This document shows positions 18,617 through 27,636 of a DNA stretch of 64,000 nucleotides, in pieces (the first letter of the stretch is position 1; each line of letters opens with the position of its first letter). The stretch is from Alterileibacterium massiliense (GTDB taxonomy: Bacteria; Bacillota; Clostridia; Peptostreptococcales; Anaerovoracaceae): positions 635,289 through 699,288 of the forward strand of contig NZ_FNWE01000002.1 of assembly GCF_900104645.1 (NCBI RefSeq), given 5' to 3'. Position numbers and translations under genes: made by a program. The notes beneath the pieces are model-generated. The model had not been told where the DNA came from, made no database searches, and saw nothing but the letters and a program-made list of their open reading frames with translations.

Positions 18617-19240
18617 ATGAAAAATAAGTTAACAAACCCAAAGTATTTAGCACAGCTTGCACTTCTCATAGCAATTGAGATTGTTATGAAGCTAGTAGGG
18701 CTTGGAAGTGTACCGGTAGGACCACTCTATATGTCCTTTCTTACCTTGCCAATAGCAATCGGTGCGATTTTAATGGGACCTACTGCAGGAGGAATACTTG
18801 GAGGAGTATTTGGAATTGTCAGCTTTAAAGATGCAATTACAGGTGCCTCTGTAATGACAGGAACATTTTTCCAATTTGCACCGGTTAAGACATTTGTACT
18901 CTGCGTTATAATGAGAATACTCATGGGTATCTGCGTTGGTCTTATATTCAAGGCTCTTGATAAATCACTCAAGGGAAATACCGCCTCATATGTTATCGGA
19001 TCTCTGAGTGCACCTATTCTTAACACCATATTCTTCATGGGATTCATAGTGCTTGCGTTTTACAAGACCGATTACATTCAGAATCTTGTTGCAAATCTAG
19101 GAGTGCATAATCCACTCTCATTTGTAATTGCATTGGTTGGAGTTCAGGGCTTAACTGAAGCAGTTGTCTGCTGTATTTTAGGAACAATTATCACTAAGGC
19201 TTTAGCAAAGGCTTTAGGTGAAAGCATAAAAACAGAATAA
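18617..19240 (+). CDS. ECF transporter substrate-binding (S) component
   Basis: 207 residues with about six hydrophobic segments. PVGPLYMSFLTLPIAIGAILMGPTAGGILGG near 36-66 matches the ECF S-component family, where substrate specificity resides. Such proteins work with a shared EcfA/EcfA'/EcfT energy module, absent from this window. AAGGAGG lies 8 bases before the ATG. The vitamin transported is not evident. A downstream histidine phosphatase of the CobC-like superfamily hints at cobalamin precursors, but this is weak. It is controlled by the long leader described above. Confidence 0.8.
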   Translation: MKNKLTNPKYLAQLALLIAIEIVMKLVGLGSVPVGPLYMSFLTLPIAIGAILMGPTAGGILGGVFGIVSFKDAITGASVMTGTFFQFAPVKTFVLCVIMRILMGICVGLIFKALDKSLKGNTASYVIGSLSAPILNTIFFMGFIVLAFYKTDYIQNLVANLGVHNPLSFVIALVGVQGLTEAVVCCILGTIITKALAKALGESIKTE

Positions 19241-19335
19241 TATATGTAAAAACGGAATATTATATAAATAATAAGTATTTAGGATAAAATAACACATATA
19301 ATAAAACATATAAAATAAAAAAGGCAAGTTATAAA

Positions 19336-19911
19336 ATGAAGATATGGCTCATAAGACATGGTGAAACAAATCTTAACAAATTTAAGCTTATGCAGGGAAG
19401 AACCGATGAACCTCTTAATGATAAGGGAATTGAGCAAGCCTTGATAGCAAGAGAGCTTGTCAAGGATATTAAATTCGATTCGGTATATGCAAGCCCGCTT
19501 GATAGAGCCATAGAAACTGCATCGATAGTAGCTGATATTCCAAGAGAAAAGGTCAAAATTGACGAAAGAATTACGGAAGTAAATTTTGGCAAGTATGAGC
19601 TACATAAATATTCAAGATTAGGGATAAAGATGTCACTTTACTGGGCTCTTCCGGAGATCTTTTCGGCACCAAGCGGGGTGGAAAACACTGAGTCCATGAC
19701 TCTGAGGAGCAGGTCTTTTTTATCCGAGCTAGAGAAAATGGAATATGATAACATATTGATAGCATCTCATGGTGGCATACTTAGAGCATTGAATGGCTAT
19801 CTAATGGACAGGAAAAATGGTCTACGGTGGAGGCCTAAGATGAGCAATTGCGAAATTAGGGTATATAGTTCCATAAATGGTAAACATACATTTCTAAGCG
19901 AAATGAAGTAG
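19336..19911 (+). CDS. histidine phosphatase family protein (phosphoglycerate mutase-like)
   Basis: 191 residues starting MKIWLIRHGETNLN, with RHG carrying the phosphorylated His at 8. QGRTDEPLN, ASPLDRAIETA and ASHGGILRAL (second catalytic His) complete the site. Alpha-ribazole phosphatases, broad phosphatases and mutases share this pattern, so the substrate is open. It follows the ECF S component by 95 bases of A-rich sequence and may share its transcript. A strong terminator follows. Confidence 0.85.
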   Translation: MKIWLIRHGETNLNKFKLMQGRTDEPLNDKGIEQALIARELVKDIKFDSVYASPLDRAIETASIVADIPREKVKIDERITEVNFGKYELHKYSRLGIKMSLYWALPEIFSAPSGVENTESMTLRSRSFLSELEKMEYDNILIASHGGILRALNGYLMDRKNGLRWRPKMSNCEIRVYSSINGKHTFLSEMK

Positions 19912-19918
19912 ATTAAGA

Positions 19919-19956
19919 AAAAGCTTTAAATGACGAAGGTTGTTTAAAGCTTTTTT
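19919..19956 (+). terminator. terminator after the histidine phosphatase
   Basis: 10-bp stem AAGCTTTAAA (19921-19930) with 19943-19952, 12-base loop, and a T-run to 19956. Confidence 0.85.
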
Positions 19957-20054
19957 AATGCGATATTTACACTATAATCAAAATATATTATAATACCATT
20001 AGTTTTTTAAAAAACGAACGATATATAATTATTTATTAAGGAGGATTATCTAAG

Positions 20055-21134
20055 ATGAAGAAAAAGATTTTTAGTATCCTTGTTGCTATTATGATTATTG
20101 CGATGGCATTAACTATGACTGCTTGCAATAAGGACAAGGATAAGAATGATGATTCAAAAGACAAAACTATTACCTTTACAGATGATGCTGGAAGAGATGT
20201 TGAGATTCCTAAGAATATCAAGAGGATAGCACCTTCAGGACCACTGGCTGAGCAGGTAATAGGTTCTGTTGCACCTGACAAGATGGTCGCAATATCTAAG
20301 AAACCAATGGGAGAGAAAGAACAGAAAATTCTAAAGAAATTTATGAATCTACCTGAGATTGGTCAGTTCTATGGAAAGCTACCATTTAATGCAGAGTCAC
20401 TAGCATCGGCTAAGCCTGACATCGTTATTGATATAGGTGAGCCTAAGGACACTGTAAAAGAGGATATGGACGCTATAAGTGAAAAGAGCGGTACTCCTAC
20501 GATATTTATCGAGATGAATTTTGATAATGCTGACGAGGCATATAAAAAGCTAGGTAAGGTTGTCGGAGAAGAAAAGAAGGCAGAGAAGCTTGCTAAATAT
20601 GTTAAGAGAGTAAATGATGAGCTTGATTCAGGTATGAAAAAAGTTGGAGACAAAAAGCTAAGCTTTGTTTATCTAACTGGTGACAATGGACTTGGTTCAA
20701 ATCCTAAGGGTTCATTCCATATGCAGATGCTTGACACTATAGGAGATAATGCTTTTGTAAGTCAGGAAAAATCTTCTAAGGGTGGTGCAAATGAGATTTC
20801 ACAAGAAGAGTTGCTTAAGCTTAATCCTGATGTAATCATCTTTGGACCAGGAAGCATATATAATGATGTAAAAAATGATCCTGTTTTCTCACAGCTAACA
20901 GCAATCAAGGAAGGAAAATATGTAGAAGCTCCATCTCTTCCATATAACTGGCTAGGCTTCCCACCATCGGTAAATAGATTTATGGGAGGACAGTGGGTTG
21001 CACAATTATTCTATCCTGATCAGTTCAAATATGACCTTCAGAAGAGAATTACAGAATATTACGATCTCTTCTATGGATATAAGCTATCAGCAAAGGAATA
21101 TAAAGAGATTACTAAGAACGCATTTTTCAAATAA
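20055..21134 (+). CDS. FecB/BtuF-type ABC transporter substrate-binding lipoprotein
   Basis: 359 residues. A lipoprotein signal peptide ends in LTMTAC with the lipid-bearing Cys24, followed by a charged Lys/Asp linker. The mature part begins ITFTDDAGRDVEIPKNIKRI, the standard opening of cluster-8 (iron-siderophore, heme, cobalamin, molybdate) binding proteins. SLASAKPDIVID and EELLKLNPDVIIFG are the usual lobe motifs. PYNWLGFPPSVNRFMGG lies near the C-terminus. It captures a metal complex or corrinoid outside the membrane for the permease two genes down. GGAGGATTATCTAAG precedes the ATG. The ligand is unknown. Confidence 0.88.
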   Translation: MKKKIFSILVAIMIIAMALTMTACNKDKDKNDDSKDKTITFTDDAGRDVEIPKNIKRIAPSGPLAEQVIGSVAPDKMVAISKKPMGEKEQKILKKFMNLPEIGQFYGKLPFNAESLASAKPDIVIDIGEPKDTVKEDMDAISEKSGTPTIFIEMNFDNADEAYKKLGKVVGEEKKAEKLAKYVKRVNDELDSGMKKVGDKKLSFVYLTGDNGLGSNPKGSFHMQMLDTIGDNAFVSQEKSSKGGANEISQEELLKLNPDVIIFGPGSIYNDVKNDPVFSQLTAIKEGKYVEAPSLPYNWLGFPPSVNRFMGGQWVAQLFYPDQFKYDLQKRITEYYDLFYGYKLSAKEYKEITKNAFFK

Positions 21135-21155
21135 TTTAAGTATAAAGGAGACAAT

Positions 21156-21839
21156 TTGATTAGCTGGAAAGGAAAGACATTAACAGATTTTGTGAGAGCA
21201 GGTCAATTTGAGCCATATGCTTCTGACATAGTAAATAACATAAGGGAATATATTGAGGGTAAGGAGATAATTGACGCAGGGTGCGGACCGGGCAATATAA
21301 GCAGGGTCTTAGCAAAATATGCAAAATCGGTAATTGGCATTGACACCCAGTCTTATCCAATTGAATTCGCAAAAGACCTATATTCAAACATAGGCAATTT
21401 ATCATTCAAGGTCGGAGATTTTTTCGACCTTGAATCTAATTCATGCGATGTTCTTGTCTGCGTGTCAGTTGGAAGAATAGACGAAAATAATTTAAAGCTA
21501 CTTCGCGTACCGAAGGATCATTTAATATTTGTAAATACCCTTTCAAGTCAGTATTTTCCTAGTAAAAATCATAATAATTATGATGATTTTTATTTAAAAA
21601 AATTTAATTGCAAATATGAGACAAAGAGGATTTCAACATCATTTGGACAGCCATTTATAGATTTTGATGAGGCTATAGAATTTATCAAAAGGCATGATTT
21701 AGCTGATGACATAGAAAAATTTGCAGAGGAAAATTTAAAGAAGATAGATGGCAAATTCTCGCTATATCTTGAAAATAAGAAAGAACTTCAAATTACAATA
21801 ATTGAAAGCGATAACCATGACAAAAGAAGAAAAGCTTAA
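21156..21839 (+). CDS. class I SAM-dependent methyltransferase
   Basis: 227 residues from a TTG start with AAAGGAG five bases upstream. Motif I is EIIDAGCGPGNISRVL at about 34-49, followed by VIGIDTQSYP (motif II acidic residue) and a DVLVCVSVGRID motif. The acceptor is unknown. The gene sits between the binding protein and permease of the same uptake operon, and its 3' end overlaps the permease start by 23 bases. A role in modifying the imported ligand or its metallophore is an inference from position. Confidence 0.75.
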   Translation: MISWKGKTLTDFVRAGQFEPYASDIVNNIREYIEGKEIIDAGCGPGNISRVLAKYAKSVIGIDTQSYPIEFAKDLYSNIGNLSFKVGDFFDLESNSCDVLVCVSVGRIDENNLKLLRVPKDHLIFVNTLSSQYFPSKNHNNYDDFYLKKFNCKYETKRISTSFGQPFIDFDEAIEFIKRHDLADDIEKFAEENLKKIDGKFSLYLENKKELQITIIESDNHDKRRKA

Positions 21840-22839
21840 CAAGAGATTTAGAATATTAGTTATATTTCTCATATGCCTTTTATTTGCACTCGTTATATTT
21901 TCCTTTGGTGCAGGAAGATATGAGATTTCCGTTGGACAAATTTTTGATTCTATTTATAATAAGACAAGAAATATTCCTATTGACGATCCGACAACTGAAG
22001 CCATTCTATTTCATGTAAGACTACCTAGAATAGTGTTCTCAATCCTAGTTGGGGCAGCTCTTTCTGTTGCTGGAGCTTGCTATCAGGGTTTATTTAAAAA
22101 TCCACTTGTCAGCTCTGATGTAATAGGAGCTTCGTCAGGAGCAGCCTTTGGTGCGGCACTTGCAATATTGTTCGGCTTATCAGCAGCAGGCATTTCACTC
22201 CTTTCTTTCGTATGGAGCATAATTGCCGTATTTGTCGTATATATGGTAGGAAATACACTAAAAGTTAATCACATTTTAGGTCTTGTTCTTTCGGGAATTA
22301 TGATTGGAGCTTTGTTCAACTCAGGACTGTCATTTTTAAAACTCGTCGCCGATCCAATGGATCAACTTCCCCAGATAACATATTGGCTTATGGGCTCTCT
22401 TAGCGGAACAAAGACAAAGGATATTATTCCAATCGCCATAATAATGGCAGTAGCGATAATTGTTCTTTGGACAGCAAGGTGGCATCTTAACCTGCTCACA
22501 TTTAGCGATGAGGAAGCAATCACCATGGGACTAAATATTAAGAGATTAAGGCTTACAGTAATTTTATGTGCTACGCTTCTCACTGCGGCATCAATATCTG
22601 TATCAGGAATTATCGGTTGGGTTAGCTTGGCAATTCCTCATTTTGCAAGATTGCTTGCAGGAAGTGATTACCGAAGATTATTACCTTTATCAATGCTAAT
22701 AGGAAGCAATTTTTTGCTTGTCGTTGACAATATTTCAAGGCTAACATTTTCTTCTGAGATACCGCTTGGCATAATAACATCTCTTATAGGAGCACCGCTA
22801 TTTTTATTCCTGCTTAGAAGAGAGGGAAGGGGTTATTGA
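21817..22839 (+). CDS. FecCD-family ABC transporter permease
   Basis: About 340 residues, hydrophobic throughout with around ten spans. RLPRIVFSILVGAALSVAGACYQGLFKNPL near 70-99 and GIIGWVSLAIPHFARLLAGSDYRRLLPLS near 267-295 are the hallmarks of BtuC/FecCD permeases, the latter touching the ATPase. The upstream in-frame TTG has no ribosome site, so I start at ATG 21817 (MTKEEKLNK), coupled to the methyltransferase. It pairs with the binding protein and ATPase to import an iron, heme or corrinoid-type ligand. Confidence 0.92.
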   Translation: MTKEEKLNKRFRILVIFLICLLFALVIFSFGAGRYEISVGQIFDSIYNKTRNIPIDDPTTEAILFHVRLPRIVFSILVGAALSVAGACYQGLFKNPLVSSDVIGASSGAAFGAALAILFGLSAAGISLLSFVWSIIAVFVVYMVGNTLKVNHILGLVLSGIMIGALFNSGLSFLKLVADPMDQLPQITYWLMGSLSGTKTKDIIPIAIIMAVAIIVLWTARWHLNLLTFSDEEAITMGLNIKRLRLTVILCATLLTAASISVSGIIGWVSLAIPHFARLLAGSDYRRLLPLSMLIGSNFLLVVDNISRLTFSSEIPLGIITSLIGAPLFLFLLRREGRGY

Positions 22840-23609
22840 TGCTTGAAGTAAACAAATTAAATTTTTCATATGGCAAAAAAAATGTCCTTGATGATATTAA
22901 TTTCAGCTTGGAATATGGCAAACTAATATGTCTTCTCGGTGAAAATGGAGCTGGGAAAAGCACCTTATTTAAGTGTATTTTGCAAATACTTGAAAATTAC
23001 AAGGGAGAAATTTCGGTTGATTCTGCTGATTTAAGGCATATGAAGCGAGCTGAAATTGCAAAACTTCTATCATATATCCCTCAGGAACACAGGGGCGTAT
23101 TTAATTATACCGTTGAGCAGGTAATATTGATGAGCACAACTACCGATTCCATGTTTAGAGTTCCCGGTAAAAAAGAGCTAAAGAGGGTTGAAAGGGTATT
23201 AGAGCAGATAAAGATAAGCGAGCTAAGATACCGTGGATATTTGGAGCTATCTGGTGGTGAAAGACAGCTCGTCCTTGTAGCAAGAGCCCTCGCTCAAGAT
23301 GCTAAGATTTTGGTAATGGATGAGCCGACATCGAATCTGGATTTTAGGAATCAAACATATCTTATGACATTGCTTAAAAAACTTGCGTCAGATGGTTATA
23401 CAATTTTTATTTCCATGCACAATCCTGATTTTGCACTGAGATATGCAGATGAAGTTGTTGTTTTGAGTAATAAAAAAATTAAGGCACAGGGTAAGCCTGA
23501 CGAAGTAATGACAAATGAACTTCTTAGCGAAATTTATCAAACAGAGATTTTGGTATCAAAGATAGAAAATTCTGACAAAAAAACCTGTATTGCGAGAAGC
23601 AAGCTATAA
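22839..23609 (+). CDS. FecE/BtuD-type ABC transporter ATP-binding protein
   Basis: 256 residues. Walker A is GENGAGKST near 35-43, the Q-loop is YIPQEH, the signature is LSGGERQL, Walker B is ILVMDEPTSNLD and the switch His is in SMHNPDFA. This is the energy subunit of the importer. The ATG at 22839 overlaps the permease stop (TGATG), and an in-frame TTG three bases earlier is less likely. It ends in TAATG, which begins the NTPase gene. Confidence 0.93.
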   Translation: MLEVNKLNFSYGKKNVLDDINFSLEYGKLICLLGENGAGKSTLFKCILQILENYKGEISVDSADLRHMKRAEIAKLLSYIPQEHRGVFNYTVEQVILMSTTTDSMFRVPGKKELKRVERVLEQIKISELRYRGYLELSGGERQLVLVARALAQDAKILVMDEPTSNLDFRNQTYLMTLLKKLASDGYTIFISMHNPDFALRYADEVVVLSNKKIKAQGKPDEVMTNELLSEIYQTEILVSKIENSDKKTCIARSKL

Positions 23610-24388
23610 TGAAGACTTTACTAATAACAGGAAATATGGGCTCAGGGAAAAGCTCATTCATAAATAAGATTTTTATGTCGCAGGGGATACCACTTACTGG
23701 AATTAGAAGCGTAAGGCATTTTGAAAATCACAAATTTATAGGATATGACCTATCAATAATTGAGGATTATAAGACGATAAAAAGGTGGGAAATTGCAAGG
23801 ATTAAGGGTGAAAAGATGCTTATAAATCCTAATTTCAAACCCGCTACGGAATTTTTAAATAATATTCAGAATAAAAACCTTATATTCATAGATGAGATAG
23901 GACGCTTTGAAAGAAATGATGAAGAATATTTGACAGCTGTTCGTTCTCTTGTAAATTCAGATATTAAATCTATTATTTCATTAAAAAAAGAAAATCTACC
24001 ATTTAATAATAACTTGATAGATTTGTCAAAAAAAGATAAGGATATAGAATTTATTGACCTTGATGATACTGATTTAAGAGATTTAGATATAGTTTTGCAA
24101 GAATTTTCTTTTAAAAATATTTTGCAGAAAAAGGTTGCTATATTTTATGATGACGAAGCGAAAATTCATATGGAAAAAGATATATCAAATTATCTGTCAA
24201 AAGGTATATTAAAAAATATAGAGTTTAAAAGGATAGATGATATATTTAATCTGACATATGATGAATACTCGAAAAAATTAAATGATAATTATATTATTTA
24301 TTGCTACACTCATAATATAGACAAGATGAAATTGACTTCCGATATAGGATTGATTCCTATAAAAAGCTTGAGTGAAATAATATCTTGA
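23609..24388 (+). CDS. P-loop nucleoside-triphosphatase-like protein
   Basis: 259 residues beginning MKTLLITGNMGSGKSSF, a Walker A loop at 8-15. NLIFIDEIGRFERND near 92-106 is a Walker B with the EIG pattern seen in THEP1-type nucleoside triphosphatases. The C-terminal third (from about 165) is Lys/Asp-rich and unrecognised. It overlaps the ATPase gene by one base and closes the uptake operon, so it is likely needed for the same process, though the function is not known. Codon use is markedly AT-rich. Confidence 0.65.
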   Translation: MKTLLITGNMGSGKSSFINKIFMSQGIPLTGIRSVRHFENHKFIGYDLSIIEDYKTIKRWEIARIKGEKMLINPNFKPATEFLNNIQNKNLIFIDEIGRFERNDEEYLTAVRSLVNSDIKSIISLKKENLPFNNNLIDLSKKDKDIEFIDLDDTDLRDLDIVLQEFSFKNILQKKVAIFYDDEAKIHMEKDISNYLSKGILKNIEFKRIDDIFNLTYDEYSKKLNDNYIIYCYTHNIDKMKLTSDIGLIPIKSLSEIIS

Positions 24389-24463
24389 ACTTATAAAATA
24401 ATAAGCATTTAAGAATCAATCATACTAAAAAAGACATACTAGAAATACATACTATTATAGTAA

Positions 24464-24495
24464 ATCCGTATGAAATCAATTTGTTTCATTCGGAT
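24464..24495. repeat. 12-bp inverted repeat upstream of butyrate kinase
   Basis: Arms 24464-24475 and 24484-24495 match at 11 of 12 positions around an 8-base loop. No T-run follows on either strand. It could be an operator or a poor terminator of the uptake operon. Confidence 0.55.
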
Positions 24496-24621
24496 CAAAT
24501 TAATTTATAGAAAAAATAAAATAAAGATGATAGAATAATTAAAAATGGCAGTCTTAGATATTTGATATGCCAATAATTTACGAAATGATTTACCAATTGA
24601 TAGAAAGGAATTTATATTAAT

Positions 24622-25770
24622 ATGAAAAAAGAGAAAATTTTGATATTAAATCTCGGATCGACATCAAGTAAAATTGCAGTTTATGAAGATGATAAGGAAG
24701 TGTTCAGTGAAACTTTAAGACATTCAAGAGATGAGATGTCTAAGTTTAATGATGTCCTTGAACAATTCGATTTTAGAAAAGAAGTAATATATAAGGCACT
24801 TGAAAAAAACAATATTCCGGTAAGCTCTCTCACGGCAGCCTGCTCAAGAGGGGGAAATATAATCGCCTGCCCTCATGGTGCAATTGAGATAGATCAGGAT
24901 ATGATAGATTATTTGACAAGACCCGACGACATGGCAAAGCACGCATCACTCCTCGGAAGCATGATAGCTTTCGATTTGCACAAGGAATATGGAATTCCAA
25001 TTTGTATCTATGATGCAATAGGAACTGATGAGATGCAGCCAGTTGCTAGGGTAACAGGAATACCTGAAATTCCAAGATTTACAGTTGGACATACTTTAAA
25101 CACAAGAGCTATGGCGATAAAATGTGCAGACGAAATCTTGCACAAGCCATTTGAGGAATGCACATTCATAGTTGCACATCTAGGAGGCGGAATTTCAATT
25201 AGATTATATAAGAATGGAATTAATATAGACTGCGTAAATGATGACGAAGGCAACTTCTCACCAGAGAGATGCGGAGGCGTTAGTGTAAAGGAACTTGCAA
25301 AATTCTGTTTTACATCAGGTCTAAGCTATGGCGAGGTTATGGATAAGCTCCATGGTAATGCGGGACTTGCTGCACATCTAGGAACAAAGGATGCTGTAAC
25401 AGTAGAAAAGATGATAGAAGATGGCGATGAATATGCGAAGATAATATATGAAGGAATGTGCTATAGAATTGCAAAGGATATTGGTACGATGTCTATTCCG
25501 GTTGCAGGAAAAGTCGATAGAATTATCCTCACGGGAGGAATATCTCATTCAAAGATGTTAACAGATTATATATCAAATCTCGTTTCGTGGATTGCACCTG
25601 TTGAAATTATGGCAGGAGAATATGAGATGGAAGCCTTGGCTGCTGGAGCACTTAGAGTTCTTAGAGGAGAAGAAAAATTGCAGAACTTCGGTGAAATAAA
25701 AAAGACTGCTAAGGATAGAATTAGATTATGCAAGGGTGTTGAGCCATATAAAACGCCTGAGGTTAAATAA
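24622..25770 (+). CDS. buk: butyrate kinase
   Basis: 382 residues of the acetate/butyrate kinase fold: ILILNLGSTSSKIAVYE at the N-terminus (phosphate loop), GHTLNTRAMA, HLGGGISI and ILTGGISHS for the nucleotide site. The enzyme makes butyrate and ATP from butyryl phosphate, the last step of one fermentative route. The C-terminus is about 20 residues longer than the usual 355-360. No phosphotransbutyrylase gene is adjacent. Branched-chain or other acyl phosphates are alternative substrates, which would fit the 2-oxoacid oxidoreductase 6 kb away. GAAAGGAA precedes the ATG. Confidence 0.9.
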   Translation: MKKEKILILNLGSTSSKIAVYEDDKEVFSETLRHSRDEMSKFNDVLEQFDFRKEVIYKALEKNNIPVSSLTAACSRGGNIIACPHGAIEIDQDMIDYLTRPDDMAKHASLLGSMIAFDLHKEYGIPICIYDAIGTDEMQPVARVTGIPEIPRFTVGHTLNTRAMAIKCADEILHKPFEECTFIVAHLGGGISIRLYKNGINIDCVNDDEGNFSPERCGGVSVKELAKFCFTSGLSYGEVMDKLHGNAGLAAHLGTKDAVTVEKMIEDGDEYAKIIYEGMCYRIAKDIGTMSIPVAGKVDRIILTGGISHSKMLTDYISNLVSWIAPVEIMAGEYEMEALAAGALRVLRGEEKLQNFGEIKKTAKDRIRLCKGVEPYKTPEVK

Positions 25771-25790
25771 TATTTTATAAATCTATATTT

Positions 25791-25828
25791 AGGGCGGTGG
25801 TTATTACTCATCGCCCTTTGTCTATTTT
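25791..25828 (+). terminator. terminator of buk
   Basis: GGGCGGTG (25792-25799) pairs with CATCGCCC (25809-25816), one G-U pair, then a T-rich tail. Confidence 0.75.
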
Positions 25829-25854
25829 ACCTATAACGAGGTCTAGGAGAGAAT

Positions 25855-26901
25855 ATGAATAATAAAAAATTATTCTTTGCATCTGATTATATGGAGGGTG
25901 CACACAAAAATATAATTGATAAACTTGTCGAAACAAATCTTAATAGCACTATAGGATATGGATATGATGAATATAGCAACTCAGCTAGAAATAGAATAAG
26001 AAAGGCTTGCGGCAAAGATGATGCTGCTGTTTGGCTATTAGTCGGAGGAACACAGACTAATGCAGTTGTTATTGGATCTATGCTAAGGCCATATCAAGGG
26101 GTAATTTCAGCTGTAACGGGACATATAGCTACGCACGAAGCGGGGGCAATTGAACATGGTGGGCATAAGGTTCTCGCTCTTGATTCAAAAAAGGGAAAGA
26201 TAAGTGCAAATCAAATTGACAAATATGTAAGCGATTATTTGAAAGATGGTAACTGTGAGCATTTTGTAGTACCTGGAATGGTATATATATCTCAACCAAC
26301 AGAATATGGAACAATATATTCATATGATGAGATGAAGGAAATTTCAGATATATGTCATAAGTATGATATGATTTTATATGTAGATGGAGCAAGGCTTGCA
26401 TATGCACTTTCAAGTGAAGTCAACGATATAAGTCTAGAGGACTTAGCAGAGCTTAGCGATGTGTTTTACATTGGCGGGACGAAATGCGGAGCCTTATTTG
26501 GTGAAGCTGTTGTTATACCGGATTCAAGTCTTGTACCACATTTTTTTAACACAATAAAGCAGAATGGTGCCTGCCTTGCAAAGGGGAGAATACTAGGAAT
26601 ACAATTTGATGAGCTTTTCAAGGATGATATATATTTGAGGATAGGTGACTCAGCCGTAGCTTATGCAAAGATGATACAGAATTCTCTTAAAGAAAATGGA
26701 TATGAAATTTATTTTGACTCACCAACTAATCAGGTGTTCTTCGTCATAGAAAATGATAAGCTAGAAGAATTTGGCAAGGAAGTTGAATATGCCTATGGCG
26801 AAATATATGATGACAATCATACCGTTATAAGAGTTGCCACAAGCTGGGCTACAAGAAAAGAAGATGTAGAGGAGTTAATCAAGATAATCGAAAAATTGTA
26901 A
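25855..26901 (+). CDS. threonine aldolase family protein (beta-eliminating lyase type)
   Basis: 348 residues of PLP fold type I. FASDYMEGAHKNII opens it, TGHIATHEAGAIEHGGHKV is the conserved pocket, YVDGARLAYAL holds the PLP Asp, and FYIGGTKCGALFGEAVV carries the Lys Schiff base. This is the low-specificity L-threonine/allo-threonine aldolase pattern, cleaving to glycine and acetaldehyde in the cytosol. AGGAG lies before the ATG. It is about 45 bases from the next gene. Confidence 0.88.
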   Translation: MNNKKLFFASDYMEGAHKNIIDKLVETNLNSTIGYGYDEYSNSARNRIRKACGKDDAAVWLLVGGTQTNAVVIGSMLRPYQGVISAVTGHIATHEAGAIEHGGHKVLALDSKKGKISANQIDKYVSDYLKDGNCEHFVVPGMVYISQPTEYGTIYSYDEMKEISDICHKYDMILYVDGARLAYALSSEVNDISLEDLAELSDVFYIGGTKCGALFGEAVVIPDSSLVPHFFNTIKQNGACLAKGRILGIQFDELFKDDIYLRIGDSAVAYAKMIQNSLKENGYEIYFDSPTNQVFFVIENDKLEEFGKEVEYAYGEIYDDNHTVIRVATSWATRKEDVEELIKIIEKL

Positions 26902-26943
26902 AGCATTATTTTTTTATATGCTATGATATGTTAATATTAACGC

Positions 26944-27636
26944 ATGAACCCAGTGGAAAAGAATCAATTATCAGACAATTACATAATAGCATTGATATTG
27001 GCTATTGCAGGAGGCTTCCTTGACGCATACACATTTTTATGTCGCGGGGGAGTCTTTGCTAATGCCCAGACAGGAAATATCGTTTTGCTCGGAATCAATC
27101 TTTCTAAGGGAGATTTTTATTCTGCAAGACTAGCCTTTGCTCCAATTATAGCCTTTGTCCTGGGAGTAATTGTTACAGAAATTATTAAGGGTATTTTCAA
27201 AAAAGATGAGCTTAAAGCTCTGCACTGGAGGCATGAGATACTTCTCATCGAAATTTTGATTCTTTTTCTCGTCTTTTTGATACCGAGAGGTAACCTTGAT
27301 TATATTGTTAATATTCTAATTTCCTTTGTATGCTCACTTCAGACTCAGACATTTAGAAAGATACATGGAAATAATTTTGCCTCGACTATGTGCACAGGTA
27401 ATTTGAGAAGCGGAACAGATGCCCTTTGTAGATTCATAAAGGATAAGGAAGGGCGAGATTTAAGGAAGATGGCAGGATACTATGGTATAATATTATTTTT
27501 TATAATCGGAGCTATGGCAGGAGGTCTTATATCAAAAATATTTGAAAATATTGCGATATTTTTTCCTATAACCTGTTACATCGTTGCTTTTATATACATG
27601 GTCAGATGGGATAAGCTAAGTTATAAGGGAGAATAA
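26944..27636 (+). CDS. YoaK-family (DUF1275) membrane protein
   Basis: 230 residues, about six transmembrane spans. AIAGGFLDAYTFLCRGGVFANAQTGNIVLLG near 20-50 and TFRKIHGNNFASTMCTGNLRSG near 135-157 are the conserved parts of the YoaK/DUF1275 family, whose role is unsettled (transport or acid response have been proposed). No strong Shine-Dalgarno is seen before ATG 26944. It ends one base before msrB. Confidence 0.85.
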   Translation: MNPVEKNQLSDNYIIALILAIAGGFLDAYTFLCRGGVFANAQTGNIVLLGINLSKGDFYSARLAFAPIIAFVLGVIVTEIIKGIFKKDELKALHWRHEILLIEILILFLVFLIPRGNLDYIVNILISFVCSLQTQTFRKIHGNNFASTMCTGNLRSGTDALCRFIKDKEGRDLRKMAGYYGIILFFIIGAMAGGLISKIFENIAIFFPITCYIVAFIYMVRWDKLSYKGE

